A stretch of DNA of 46,329 nt from an uncultured Bacteroidota bacterium (GTDB taxonomy: Bacteria > Bacteroidota > Bacteroidia > Chitinophagales > Saprospiraceae): positions 1-46,329 of the forward strand of contig CALMWS010000039.1 of assembly GCA_937870795.1 (NCBI GenBank). Direction: 5' to 3'. Below the pieces are notes generated by a model, which searched no databases, was not told where the DNA came from, and worked only from the letters and a program-made list of their open reading frames with translations. Both the position numbers and the translations under genes were made by a program. Shown piece by piece: positions 15,137 through 24,128 of the stretch (the first letter of the stretch is position 1; each line of letters starts with the position of its first letter).

Positions 15137-16162
15137 TTATTTCGTTGTTTTGTTAATAAATTGAATGACACCTTCCATGAATACTTTTTGATCGTCCCAC
15201 ATAGCCAAGTGACTGCCATTGGGGCAATAGAGGTATTGTCCATTTTTCACCATCTTACTCTGCGCTTCCATTGCCTTTGGATCCATGGTATCGTGTTTGG
15301 CTCCAACCATAAGGGTGGGTACCGTGATTTCAGGCAACCTTGTGCGAATGTCCCACTCAGCCAAACGACCGCTGATGCCAAATTCTGAAGGACCCTGCAT
15401 AAGGGTATAAACAGTACCATTGACATGTTTCATAGCCCGGTTCAGGCCATCTGGCCACTTTTCGAGCCTGCAAATGTGTTGTTTGTAATAATTGGGAATC
15501 AGCAATTCCATATAACGAGGATTGGCAAAATCTTTTGCTGCCTCCAGTGCCCTGATTTCTTTGAGAACAGCTGCATCCATCTGCGGACCCAGTACATCGT
15601 TGGCATACTTTCCATATTCCGGCGCACTGGCCATCATATTGGCTACAATGAGCGCCTTCAGGTTTTTTTGATACTTAAGCGCATATTCCATTGCAAGGAT
15701 GCCTCCCCACGAATTGCCCAAAACAATAAAATTGCTACTGTCTGCTCCTATGGCCTTACGCACCTGCTCCACCTCTTGTACAAACCTTTCGGTGGTCCAA
15801 AGGCTGGAATCGACAGGCTGATCGCTGTAGTAAGATCCCAGCTGATCGTATTGGTAAAACTCATAACCCTCTTTCAGAAAGGGCAGTTCAAAACACTCCA
15901 TATACTCATGCGTCATAGCAGGGCCACCATGGAGCAGCAACACCTTTACTTTTGCATTGCTTCCAAAACGTTGGGTCCAAACTTCAAAATTGCCCACTGG
16001 CGTACTTATTGGAATACGCCTTACCCCGGAGGCGTCATACTCGGGTGGATAGGTAAAATAAGTAGCCATTTTCTCACAAGTCTGCCCTTCTTTGTGACCA
16101 CACCCCATTGCCAAAATCAATAAGGAACAAACTATGATGCTTTGTAGGATTCTTCTCTTCAT
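15137..16162 (-). CDS. Lipoprotein alpha/beta hydrolase, proline iminopeptidase-like (S33)
   Basis: The product has 341 aa. The start is ATG 16162 (MKRRIL); a TTG two codons earlier is less likely. The N-terminus is a lipoprotein signal peptide with lipobox LAMGC, so the enzyme should be membrane-anchored outside the cytoplasm. The hydrolase part shows the oxyanion loop LLHGGPAMTH, the DQLGS block, the nucleophile elbow GNSWGG (Ser), an acid in GAKHDTMDP and the His in NGSHLAMWD. This is the proline iminopeptidase branch of family S33, which releases N-terminal proline from peptides. The actual substrate is not proven. It is translationally close to the NAD(P)-binding gene downstream. Confidence 0.85.
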   Translation of the reverse strand: MKRRILQSIIVCSLLILAMGCGHKEGQTCEKMATYFTYPPEYDASGVRRIPISTPVGNFEVWTQRFGSNAKVKVLLLHGGPAMTHEYMECFELPFLKEGYEFYQYDQLGSYYSDQPVDSSLWTTERFVQEVEQVRKAIGADSSNFIVLGNSWGGILAMEYALKYQKNLKALIVANMMASAPEYGKYANDVLGPQMDAAVLKEIRALEAAKDFANPRYMELLIPNYYKQHICRLEKWPDGLNRAMKHVNGTVYTLMQGPSEFGISGRLAEWDIRTRLPEITVPTLMVGAKHDTMDPKAMEAQSKMVKNGQYLYCPNGSHLAMWDDQKVFMEGVIQFINKTTK

Positions 16163-16304
16163 GTGCAAATTTATTTTAAGAATAAGCTAAATAATTCTCC
16201 TCTTCCACTTTTAAAATGGAAACCAATTTACACCTTTTTCCTATTCAATGTTAAAAAAAATTCCTTATCCCCCTCTGACTCCTCGTAATTTGAACTTCAT
16301 GACT

Positions 16305-16390
16305 GACAGGTTGCAGCTAAGCTGCAAATCGAGATCCTAAATGGATCGAGATAGGGAAGGAACTGCGAAATACCTTTCGCAGCAACTCCG
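16305..16390. repeat. Three-hairpin element (copy B)
   Basis: Stems on the plus strand: TTGCAGC-TAA-GCTGCAA (16311-16327, perfect 7 bp), GATCC-TAAAT-GGATC (16333-16347) and CTGCGAAA-TACC-TTTCGCAG (16363-16382, perfect 8 bp). The linkers ATCGAG and GATAGGGA-GGAACTGCGA match copy A at 5375-5465 read on the minus strand, while the first stem has a different sequence in each copy but stays self-complementary. It lies downstream of the hyp operon, in non-coding DNA. Confidence 0.7.
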
Positions 16391-16429
16391 GCACCAATTC
16401 AGACCTACCATCTTTTAACTCCTAATCAA

Positions 16430-16686
16430 TTCTCGTAATTTGAAATTCGTAATTGATCCGTAATTTTATAATTCGTAATTGATTTGTAATTCGTAATTGA
16501 ATCCGTAATTTGTAATTCGTAATTGAATCCGTAATTTGAAATTCGTAATTGAACCCGTAATTTGAAATTCGTAATTAAATCCGTAATTTGAAATTCGTAA
16601 TTAAATCCGTAATTTGAAATTCGTAATTAAATCCGTAATTTGAAATTCGTAATTGAATCCGTAATTTGAAATTCGTAATTGAATCC
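16430..16686. repeat. 26-bp tandem repeat built from CGTAATT half-units
   Basis: About nine to ten head-to-tail copies of a 26-bp unit with core CGTAATTTGAAATTCGTAAT and a GAATC or AAATC joint. Each unit is itself two related ~13-bp halves. Copies near the hypE end are most uniform; those at the far end are degenerate (for example near 16460). It ends 12 nt before the hypE stop codon on the other strand. A single related copy occurs at 16283. The same word occurs at 6510-6602. No coding function is seen. Confidence 0.85.
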
Positions 16687-16697
16687 CCAAAACTTGC

Positions 16698-17741
16698 TCA
16701 ACAAATTCTCGGCAGCTGTTCCCCCTGTAAAAAATTGACCACCCTGCTACCACCGATCTTACTTTGCATAACCACCTTACCCCGATGTTCGCTCGTGGTA
16801 TGACCAATGATAGCAGCGGCACCACAAACATCATGGGCACGAAGAATGGTAAGTGCTTCATCTGCTCTTTCTGCTTTGACAACGGCTACGAAAACACCTT
16901 CATTGGCAACGTACAAAGGATCAAGGCCCAACATTTCGCAGGCACCACTCACTTCTTCAGCAATGGTTATGTCTTTTTGCCGGATATCTATGCCCAGACC
17001 TGTAATCTCGCTTAGTTCATTGAGTACCGATGCCAGGCCTCCTCTTGTAGCATCCCGTAAAAAATGAACATCTTTGCCCAGAAAATCAAGCATAGCCAAT
17101 ACAGGGTTTTTTAGTGAACAGGTATCACTTTTTACGGAGGTCTCAAATTCCAGTCCTTCACGAAGGCTCATTATGGCCACTCCATGCGCTGCAATGGGAC
17201 CACTAAGGATGACCACATCACCCGCTCCTACCCTTTGGTGGCGGATATCGGCATGGGCGTGAACAACACCCACCCCCGTTGTATTGATGAAAATTTTATC
17301 CCCCTTGCCCTTTTGCACTACTTTTGTATCCCCGGTTACAATATCAATGCCGCAGTTGTCAGCTGCCCGACGGATGGACATGAGTACTTCCTTAAATTCA
17401 TCAATGGCAAGGCCTTCTTCAAGGATGAAGGATAGGGTAAGGTAGCGCGCAGAAGCACCACACATAGCCAGATCATTGACAGTGCCGTGAATGGCCAGGT
17501 CTCCTATATTTCCTCCCGGAAAAAAAATTGGAGAAACCACGTATGAATCGGTGCTGATGGCCAGCTTGCCATGCAGGTCGAGGATGGCACCATCGTGCTG
17601 TTGATCGAGCATTGGATTTTTCAATACATCAAAGACTCCACTCTTCAGCAACTTGTGCGTAAGAATACCACCGCTGCCATGGCCCAGATTGATATGATCA
17701 AAATCAAATTGAGGTACCGGACATTCCAAATTCATTTTCAT
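16698..17741 (-). CDS. hypE: Hydrogenase maturation protein HypE
   Basis: The product has 347 aa from the ATG at 17741, which overlaps the hypD stop (ATGA). HypE dehydrates a carbamoylated C-terminal cysteine to a thiocyanate, giving the CN ligands of the NiFe centre, with HypF as partner. The sequence shows the PurM-like N-terminus ([16 protein letters not shown]), [21 protein letters not shown], a GDTKVV block (nucleotide site) and the invariant C-terminus LPRIC, with Cys347 as last residue. It is full length and is the last gene of the maturation operon. The downstream tandem repeat begins 12 nt after the stop. Confidence 0.96.
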   Translation of the reverse strand: MKMNLECPVPQFDFDHINLGHGSGGILTHKLLKSGVFDVLKNPMLDQQHDGAILDLHGKLAISTDSYVVSPIFFPGGNIGDLAIHGTVNDLAMCGASARYLTLSFILEEGLAIDEFKEVLMSIRRAADNCGIDIVTGDTKVVQKGKGDKIFINTTGVGVVHAHADIRHQRVGAGDVVILSGPIAAHGVAIMSLREGLEFETSVKSDTCSLKNPVLAMLDFLGKDVHFLRDATRGGLASVLNELSEITGLGIDIRQKDITIAEEVSGACEMLGLDPLYVANEGVFVAVVKAERADEALTILRAHDVCGAAAIIGHTTSEHRGKVVMQSKIGGSRVVNFLQGEQLPRIC

Positions 17742-18850
17742 GATACTTCTATTGTAGGGTTGTTCCAGGCGGAAGAATAATGGAAGTAAGCCGCACATGC
17801 GCCTTCACTGCTTACCATGGGAGCACCAAGTGGATGCTCGGGCCTGCACTTTACACCAAAATTTGGACAGTCCATTGGCTTTTTAAGGCCCTTCATGATG
17901 GCTCCACTGATGCAATCCTTGTCCTCATCTACGGTGTCGAGGTTGAGATTAAATTTAAGTCTGGCATTAAATCTCTTATAACGATCGCGCACTTCAAAGC
18001 CGCTCATGGGTATAGGGCCAATGCCCCTCCACACTTTATCCGTAACTTCAAAAACATCAGTCAGGGTTTGTCTTGCCACTGTATTACCCGCTTCCTGTAC
18101 ACTCCTTACATATTGATTTTCTACCTCGTGTCTGCCTTCTTCCAATTGCGTAATGGTCATCAATATGCCCTGCAACAAATCAATGGGTTCAAAACCTGTG
18201 ACCACTATAGGGCATCGGTATTTTTCGGCAATAGGGTAATACTCATCCAGTCCCATGATGGTGCAAACATGGCCGGCAGCCAGAAAACCATCGATCTTAT
18301 TTTCAGGATCAGACAAGATGGCTTCCATAGCCGGGGGCACCAAAACATGGGATGCCAGAATGCTGAAATTTTCTGCACCCGCTTTATCGGCATGGACCAC
18401 AGCAAGTGCATTGGCGGGAGCTGTGGTTTCAAAACCCACAGCAAAAAACACTACCTGTTTTTCGGGGTTGGCCATGGCCAGTTGCACCGCTTCCAAAGGC
18501 GAATAAAGAATGCGAACATCGGCGCCTCTGGCTTTTACTTCCAGCAGACTCAGATGGCTGCCCGGCACGCGCAACATATCTCCATACGAGCACAAAATCA
18601 CATCTTGTCTTTGAGCCAGGTGGATGGCTTCGTCGATCACACCCAGGCTGGTAACACAAACCGGACAGCCCGGACCATGAACCAGGGTGAGCTCCTTGGG
18701 CAACAAATCTACAATGCCATTTTTAACAAGGCTGTGGGTCTGGCCTCCGCAAATTTCCATGAGGGTCCAGGGCCTACTCACCTTTTTGTGGATCTCTTGC
18801 ATCAACACATCAAAGAGGTGCGGATCTCTGTATTCGTCTAAGTGTTTCAT
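17738..18850 (-). CDS. hypD: Hydrogenase maturation protein HypD
   Basis: The product has 370 aa from ATG 18850; the codon before it is TTG and not needed. HypD carries a 4Fe-4S cluster and, with HypC, assembles the Fe(CN)2CO unit. Conserved blocks are [67 protein letters not shown]. All expected cysteines are present. It lies 37 nt after hypC and overlaps hypE by 4 nt, so stoichiometric co-production is likely. Confidence 0.97.
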   Translation of the reverse strand: MKHLDEYRDPHLFDVLMQEIHKKVSRPWTLMEICGGQTHSLVKNGIVDLLPKELTLVHGPGCPVCVTSLGVIDEAIHLAQRQDVILCSYGDMLRVPGSHLSLLEVKARGADVRILYSPLEAVQLAMANPEKQVVFFAVGFETTAPANALAVVHADKAGAENFSILASHVLVPPAMEAILSDPENKIDGFLAAGHVCTIMGLDEYYPIAEKYRCPIVVTGFEPIDLLQGILMTITQLEEGRHEVENQYVRSVQEAGNTVARQTLTDVFEVTDKVWRGIGPIPMSGFEVRDRYKRFNARLKFNLNLDTVDEDKDCISGAIMKGLKKPMDCPNFGVKCRPEHPLGAPMVSSEGACAAYFHYSSAWNNPTIEVS

Positions 18851-18886
18851 CAATGAAATTTAATCGTGGAATTGTAATGAATTTTA

Positions 18887-19147
18887 TCAACCATCGTTGC
18901 CCTCCAACTGTTCTGTTACTTCACCCATCTGCAAAAGATAGTCAAAGGTCCTCCGGGCTTCTTCCTCATCCACTACGCTGATGGCTACGCCTACGTGAAC
19001 CATTACATAATCCCCAACTTTTGCTTCTGGTGTCATATACAGGTTTACTTCTTTGGCAATGCCTCCAAATGAAACCTTTGCGGTACGAAAGATTTCATCC
19101 AATTGTGCGGTGATCTCCAATATTTTTCCGGGAATGGCTAGACACAT
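18887..19147 (-). CDS. hypC: Hydrogenase maturation chaperone HypC
   Basis: The product has 86 aa and begins MCLAIPGKI; the Cys2 exposed after removal of Met is the residue that binds the iron unit and the large-subunit precursor. It then has GGIAKEVNLYM and GDYVMVHVGVAISVVDEEEA, as in the OB-fold HypC/HupF family. The start codon overlaps the hypF end by 10 nt. It delivers the Fe(CN)2CO group from HypD to the hydrogenase large subunit. Confidence 0.97.
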   Translation of the reverse strand: MCLAIPGKILEITAQLDEIFRTAKVSFGGIAKEVNLYMTPEAKVGDYVMVHVGVAISVVDEEEARRTFDYLLQMGEVTEQLEGNDG

Positions 19148-21453
19148 GGTATTGCTGTTTTTAATTTTATTGCTGAATGATTTTTTTTGGTCAACTGGTA
19201 CAACGCCAATTGTCCTAAAGCTATATTTTCATCATTGGGGCTAAATTCTTTGTGGAGAAAAATTTGGTTTTTCCCTTTATTCCGAGCAAACAAAGCATCA
19301 ATCAGATATGCATTCTGGAATACACCTCCACTAAGGGCAATGCGATGGCAATTTGTATGATCTGCCTGCTCCAAAATTAATATGGCAAGGCTGTGCCAAA
19401 AGGTAGCGGCCATCGTTTTGGCATCTTTTGCTGCCTCAAGATCCAATATCCATTGCTCTGCTGCACTGCTGTAATCAATAATATTCCCTTTGATGGTAAA
19501 TACATATGGTTCTTGGTCGTCTACCTCTCCCGCCTGCCATGCCAATGCTTCCAGTTTCATGGCTACTTCACCTTCATAACTTTGCACATCACCCAGATCA
19601 AGCATAGCTGCAAAGGCATCAATTAATCTACCCATAGAGGAGGTAAACAAAGGTGCCTTATTTCGTAATCTTGTATAATACTTCCACTCCTCTTCAGAAA
19701 AGCAATGACCCATTCGTACTGCAGCTTGATTTGATCCGCCAAAAACGGATAAAGCCGATAAACGTGGCTCCTGGCTCATCCTATCTCCTGCAAGCTGCGG
19801 AAAATAGGATAGTGAAAATATTCTTTTTATTTCTCCTCTTTCAAGACTAAAGGTCTCACCGCCCCATATCTGACCGTCATCGCCATAACCTGTGCCATCC
19901 CAGATCACCCCGAGGATCGGCTCTGTTGATTGCAATAAATGGTGTTCTGCCAGTACAGCCGCAAAGTGGGCTTTGTGGTGTTGAAAAGACAATTCACCGG
20001 CATGCCCCTCCTCCGCTATGGTGACACCAAGGGCTTTGCTGTGGTAGTTGGGGTGTGCATCTGTAAGTACAAACGACGGCTTTGCTTCGGTGAGTTTTAG
20101 CATATGATCAATGACCATTTGAAGCTGAACGATGCTTTCATACGATCCCAGCTTGCCAAGGTATTGACTTACATTGATGTTGCTACCTATGTGCAGCGCA
20201 AAACAGCTTTTCATATCGGCACCCATGGCCAACAAAGGTTCAAAAGCGGGCTCCAATATTTGGTCCATCACCGCGGGCGCAAAACCACGACTCCTCCTGA
20301 TTAAGATCGGATGACCAGCCGTTGTGCAGCGCAATACGCTGTCATCCTGAGGTACTACAATTTCACGGTTGTTTATCAAAAAATAATCGGCAATGCCTGC
20401 CAGGTTGTCTAAGGCTAGTTTGTCTTTGTATTCGATTGGGCAGCCACTGATATTGGCACTGGTTGCCACAAGCGGCTTTTGAAAATGATCACTGATCAGT
20501 GCCAATAATGGGCTATAGGGCAGCATAACACCCAGATGTGCCAGGCCTGGAGCTACTTCTTCTATTGCAATGCCACTCCGGGTTTGGGATCTTAAACGAC
20601 ACAGTACGATGGGAGAAGCTGGTGAAAGCAACCAGTTTTTCTCATGGCTGTTAATTTCCACATCTTGTTGTGCGGCCCGCAAATGCGGATACAAAATAGC
20701 CAGGGGTTTGCGCGGACGCATTTTGCGATATCTCAAAGCAGACACCACATCTGCCCGCGTAGCGTCACATATGAGCAGGTAGCCGCCAATGCCTTTCACC
20801 GCCACAATGCTCCCGGCCATCAATGCACCTGCCACAGCAGGGATGATGGCATTTTGTCTTTCTTCGACAATGGCACCACTGGCAGTTACAAATGACATCA
20901 TTACGGCACAGTCAGGACAAGAGTTGGTCTGGCTGTAAAAACGCACATCGTTGCTGCGATTATATTCCTGATTACAGCCAGGACATATCTGAAAATCTGC
21001 CATTGATGTATTTTCTCGTTCGTAGGGTAAGGCCTTCATGATCGAATACCGCGGACCACAATTGAGACAGGTAGTAAATGCGTATTGATAACGCCTGTTT
21101 TGAACATCCTGGATGGCAAGCCTGCATGCTTCACAAAGAGCCAGATCGGGGGTAATCCACAAGTCGAAACTTTGTTTGGGACTGCTCTGAATTATTGAAA
21201 AATCTGTAAAATGGGTAAAGGGTACAATTTCCGTTTGAATATCTGCCATAACAGCCATAGCCGGAAGTTGATTCTGCAAGGCATGGAGAAATAGCTGGAA
21301 GTCCTCATCATTTGTATTGACATAGATGTGTACGCCGTCAACAGCATTGGCTACTGTGCCGTTAAGATGCATCTCACGGGCAATGCGATACACGGCAGGA
21401 CGAAAGCCCACACCCTGAACCCTGCCGCTGATATGTAGATGGCGGGTTTTCAT
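19138..21453 (-). CDS. hypF: Carbamoyltransferase HypF
   Basis: The product has 771 aa, usual for the family. Domains in order: acylphosphatase-like (about 1-90, GRVQGVGFRPAVYRIA), two Cys4 zinc fingers (CEACRLAIQD...CLNCGPRYSI and CPGCNQEYN...CPDCAV, about 108-183), YrdC-like (about 200-385, VAVKGIGGYLLICDA, RPRKPLAI, PIVLC) and Kae1-like (from about 400, QHHKAHFAAVLAEH, GVIWDGTGYGDDG, ALSGGVFQN). It uses carbamoyl phosphate and ATP to carbamoylate the HypE C-terminal cysteine. All domains look intact. It lies 14 nt after hypB and overlaps hypC. Confidence 0.97.
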   Translation of the reverse strand: MKTRHLHISGRVQGVGFRPAVYRIAREMHLNGTVANAVDGVHIYVNTNDEDFQLFLHALQNQLPAMAVMADIQTEIVPFTHFTDFSIIQSSPKQSFDLWITPDLALCEACRLAIQDVQNRRYQYAFTTCLNCGPRYSIMKALPYERENTSMADFQICPGCNQEYNRSNDVRFYSQTNSCPDCAVMMSFVTASGAIVEERQNAIIPAVAGALMAGSIVAVKGIGGYLLICDATRADVVSALRYRKMRPRKPLAILYPHLRAAQQDVEINSHEKNWLLSPASPIVLCRLRSQTRSGIAIEEVAPGLAHLGVMLPYSPLLALISDHFQKPLVATSANISGCPIEYKDKLALDNLAGIADYFLINNREIVVPQDDSVLRCTTAGHPILIRRSRGFAPAVMDQILEPAFEPLLAMGADMKSCFALHIGSNINVSQYLGKLGSYESIVQLQMVIDHMLKLTEAKPSFVLTDAHPNYHSKALGVTIAEEGHAGELSFQHHKAHFAAVLAEHHLLQSTEPILGVIWDGTGYGDDGQIWGGETFSLERGEIKRIFSLSYFPQLAGDRMSQEPRLSALSVFGGSNQAAVRMGHCFSEEEWKYYTRLRNKAPLFTSSMGRLIDAFAAMLDLGDVQSYEGEVAMKLEALAWQAGEVDDQEPYVFTIKGNIIDYSSAAEQWILDLEAAKDAKTMAATFWHSLAILILEQADHTNCHRIALSGGVFQNAYLIDALFARNKGKNQIFLHKEFSPNDENIALGQLALYQLTKKNHSAIKLKTAIPCV

Positions 21454-21467
21454 TTCTCTGATGATCG

Positions 21468-22190
21468 TCAGACCGTTGTGGTCTGCTGTTGTTTTACTTT
21501 AAGCCACTCATACCATAAATCCATGCCTTCCCCTGTAAGGCTGCTGACTTCAATGATCTCTAATTCCGGGTTGACCCTGCGCGCATTTTCCTTTGCCTTT
21601 TCAATGCTGAAAGGTACATAGGGCAACAAATCAATTTTGTTGATGATGCACAGATGGGAGGAATAAAACATATCCGGATATTTCAGTGGCTTGTCGTCGC
21701 CTTCTGTAACACTCATGACCACTACCCGATACTTTTCACCGAGATCAAACATTGCAGGACAAACGAGATTGCCAACATTTTCAATGAAAAGTACAGAATC
21801 TGATTCAGGCTTTAGCCCCTGAAGCGTATGGTAGACCATGTGGGCATCTAGGTGACAGCCTTTGCCCGTATTGATCTGTGAAACTTTGGTACCCGTAGCA
21901 TGGATGCGGTCTGCATCATTGGTGGTTTGCTGATCTCCTTCAATAACAGCAAATGGCAGTGTATCTTTGAGATCAGTGAGGGTTTTTTCCAGCAGGGATG
22001 TTTTGCCCGAGCCGGGAGAACTTACCAGATTCAAACACAATATCTCCTTGGCATCAAAGTAACCTCGATTACGTTCAGCCAAAAGATTGTTTTGATGCAA
22101 AATGTCTTTTTCTACATCGATAATTTTGTGTGAATCTATGTGTTCATGATCGTGGGAATGGCCGCCTCCGCAGCCGCAGCTTACACACAT
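21468..22190 (-). CDS. hypB: Nickel-insertion GTPase HypB
   Basis: The product has 240 aa. The N-terminus is MCVSCGCGGG followed by the short His-rich HSHDHEH, the high-affinity nickel site and a modest metal store. The G domain shows the P-loop SSPGSGKTSL (57-66), EGDQQT, a CHLDAHM metal site (Cys112, His113), ENVGNLVCP (Cys144) and NKIDLLPY. With HypA it loads nickel into the large subunit after the iron group is in place. It starts 22 nt after the hypA stop. Confidence 0.97.
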   Translation of the reverse strand: MCVSCGCGGGHSHDHEHIDSHKIIDVEKDILHQNNLLAERNRGYFDAKEILCLNLVSSPGSGKTSLLEKTLTDLKDTLPFAVIEGDQQTTNDADRIHATGTKVSQINTGKGCHLDAHMVYHTLQGLKPESDSVLFIENVGNLVCPAMFDLGEKYRVVVMSVTEGDDKPLKYPDMFYSSHLCIINKIDLLPYVPFSIEKAKENARRVNPELEIIEVSSLTGEGMDLWYEWLKVKQQQTTTV

Positions 22191-22212
22191 ATTTGTAATA
22201 TTTTAAGTTTTA

Positions 22213-22554
22213 TCAGTCGATGAGCAGGGACTTAACCCTTAACTCTTTTCCTGAAATGATGTCTTTGAAATAACTATTGCAAACAGGGCAGATGTCGTAA
22301 ACCTGGACCATATTGAAATCACAGCCACAATCCAGGCAACGAGCTTTGCCGGGGGGTCTGGAGATTTCCAATTTGGATCCATCGAGTACGGTGCCCTTGA
22401 TGGCTTGTTGCCAGGCAAAATCAAAGGAAGCCAACTCTACCCCGCTGAGTTCTCCAATCACCAGTTCTATGCCGCTGAATTTGTCGACCCCAGCCTTGAC
22501 GGCTTCTTTATCGGCAATTTCAACGATGCCCATGGCGATGGAAAGTTCGTGCAT
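22213..22554 (-). CDS. hypA: Nickel metallochaperone HypA
   Basis: The product has 113 aa and begins MHELSIAMGIVE; His2 and Glu3 belong to the nickel site. The zinc domain has RCLDCGCDF and ICPVCNSY, two CxxC pairs. HypA passes nickel with HypB to the hydrogenase large subunit. It is placed 3 nt after the gene for the small His-rich membrane protein and directly before hypB. Confidence 0.97.
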   Translation of the reverse strand: MHELSIAMGIVEIADKEAVKAGVDKFSGIELVIGELSGVELASFDFAWQQAIKGTVLDGSKLEISRPPGKARCLDCGCDFNMVQVYDICPVCNSYFKDIISGKELRVKSLLID

Positions 22555-22557
22555 AAA

Positions 22558-22782
22558 TCAGGCCTTGGTGGCTTTTGATTTGGGACGAAAAACGAAGGCA
22601 AGCACAAGAGAAATCACAATGGCAACTGAAACCAGTGCGTGTTCCGGTTGGGTAAAATAGTGGATTACACTCCAACCATTGTGTGTATGGTCACCATGAC
22701 CGGGGTGGGCGCTGGCCAATGCAGGCAGAGACACGATGATCAACATCCAGGCTGCTTTCAGATAATTGAGTATTCCTTTCAT
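22558..22782 (-). CDS. Small His-rich membrane protein, first gene of the maturation operon
   Basis: The product has 74 aa: an N-terminal signal-like helix (about 8-25, ending ASAHPGHG), a short periplasmic His-rich loop HPGHGDHTHNG, then IHYFTQPEHALV and one TM helix (about 48-66) with a basic end. The HPGHG element recalls the start of HupE/UreJ nickel permeases, but this protein is far too short to be one. Being the first gene of the hyp operon, 3 nt from hypA, it may bind or guide nickel at the membrane; this is inference. Similar mini-proteins seem to accompany Bacteroidota hydrogenases, from memory only. Confidence 0.7.
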   Translation of the reverse strand: MKGILNYLKAAWMLIIVSLPALASAHPGHGDHTHNGWSVIHYFTQPEHALVSVAIVISLVLAFVFRPKSKATKA

Positions 22783-22890
22783 GTTTATTTAGATTGATTA
22801 AAAATGAGGATATCAAATAGTATTACAAAACTATAGAACGAAAGTATATAGCACGGCTTATGTAGGTTATGACCCAAATCATATTCTGCG

Positions 22891-22904
22891 CTGATCATAA
22901 TCAA
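22891..22904. promoter_or_regulatory. FNR/CRP-type box in the divergent hydrogenase promoter
   Basis: CTGATCATAATCAA matches the FNR consensus TTGAT-N4-ATCAA at 9 of 10 positions. It lies in the 184-nt gap between the maturation operon and the structural genes. A Bacteroidota-like -7 element (TAATTTTC at 22927, one mismatch from TAnnTTTG) follows about 30 nt downstream, putting the box near -40 of the structural operon. This would fit activation by an FNR-like protein at low oxygen. No such regulator is encoded in the window. Confidence 0.45.
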
Positions 22905-22966
22905 CAGAATGTGCTAAACCTGTATCTAATTTTCCGATGTTTTTTAACCTTCAAATCAAAAGGCCA

Positions 22967-24109
22967 ATGTCAAAACACAAGTTATCTGAGGAAAAGTGGT
23001 TTGAACAACCCACTTATTATGACGAGATCCGCTTTAAGGGATACACGCGCAGGGATTTTATGAAATTCGCCAGTATGATGGCAGCTTTTATCGGATTGGA
23101 ATCTTCGGCCATTGGCCAGGTAGCAAAAGCGATGGAAACCAAACCCAGGCTACCGGTCATCTGGCTGCACTTTCAGGAATGTACCTGTTGCAGCGAAAGT
23201 TTTATCCGTTCTTCCCACCCTATCGTAGCCGATATTTTATTGGATAAAATTTCGCTGGATTATTCTGAGACATTGATGGCTGCATCGGGTACTCAGGCAG
23301 AAGCAGCCTTAAAAAATACACTCGAAAAATACAAAGGCCAATATATATTGTGTATCGAAGGCAGTGTGCCTACCGGTGCCGATGGAGTATATTGTATGAT
23401 TGGAGGTAAAACATCTATGCAGATTTTGGAAGAAGTAGCAGAAAATGCGGCAGCCGTGATTGCATGGGGCAGTTGTGCCAGCAATGGTTGCGTTCAATCA
23501 GCCAAACCCAATCCAACCTCTGCCACCCCTATCCACAAACTGGTCAAAGGCAAACCAGTGATAAAAGTACCTGGCTGTCCTCCAATTGGAGAAGTTATGG
23601 CGGGTGTGATTGTACACTACCTTACTTTTGGAACCATTCCTGAACTCGACCGATTGGGCAGACCCAAAGCATTTTACAGCAAACGCGTTCACGATACTTG
23701 TTACAGACGTCCATTTTACGATGCAGGCTTGTTTGTAGAAACATTTGATGATGAAAATGCTAAAAAAGGATATTGTTTGTACAAAGTAGGATGCAAAGGT
23801 CCAACCACTTACAACGCATGCGGCGTAATGAAATGGAACGAAGGAACCAGCTACCCAATCCAGTCTGGTCACCCCTGCATAGGCTGTAGCGAAGAAAACT
23901 ACTGGGACAATGGCAGATTGTATCAAAGGGCTTCTTCTTTTGCCGGTTTTGGCATTGAATCAGATGCCGACACTTTGGGCAAATACGCATTGGGCGCCAC
24001 CGGAGTTGCGTTGGCAGGTCACGCCATCTTGACCAATATTAACAAACGAAAAGACATCAACACCCTTACAGCCGAAGGCGAAGCCGGTGATGTAGATGTA
24101 ATTGAATAA
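22967..24109 (+). CDS. [NiFe] hydrogenase small subunit, membrane-bound uptake type
   Basis: The product has 380 aa from ATG 22967 ([10 protein letters not shown]); a frame starting at 22937 only adds ten unlikely residues. A Tat signal ([13 protein letters not shown], twin Arg at 28-29) shows export with the large subunit. It carries electrons by three Fe-S clusters from the active site to cytochrome b. Proximal-cluster cysteines are 72, 74 and 75 (ECTCCSES), 170 and 175 (GSCASNGC) and 204 (VPGCPP): six, the pattern of O2-tolerant 4Fe-3S enzymes. The distal cluster has HDTCYRR; the medial cluster lies in [12 protein letters not shown]...HPCIGC. A C-terminal TM helix (about 335-353) anchors it. 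It forms an operon with the next three genes. Confidence 0.96.
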   Translation: MSKHKLSEEKWFEQPTYYDEIRFKGYTRRDFMKFASMMAAFIGLESSAIGQVAKAMETKPRLPVIWLHFQECTCCSESFIRSSHPIVADILLDKISLDYSETLMAASGTQAEAALKNTLEKYKGQYILCIEGSVPTGADGVYCMIGGKTSMQILEEVAENAAAVIAWGSCASNGCVQSAKPNPTSATPIHKLVKGKPVIKVPGCPPIGEVMAGVIVHYLTFGTIPELDRLGRPKAFYSKRVHDTCYRRPFYDAGLFVETFDDENAKKGYCLYKVGCKGPTTYNACGVMKWNEGTSYPIQSGHPCIGCSEENYWDNGRLYQRASSFAGFGIESDADTLGKYALGATGVALAGHAILTNINKRKDINTLTAEGEAGDVDVIE

Positions 24110-24128
24110 ACCATAAAAACCAGGTATA

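Noticed and set aside
16733-16745. AATTGACCACCCT, complement of the window-edge repeat core, as an IS21 end
   Set aside because: It lies inside the conserved C-terminal coding part of hypE, ahead of the invariant PRIC end, so a chance match is simpler.
17780-18841. 353-codon open frame on the plus strand opposite hypD
   Set aside because: hypD is unmistakable on the other strand; the antisense frame shows no domain or signal and follows hypD codon structure.
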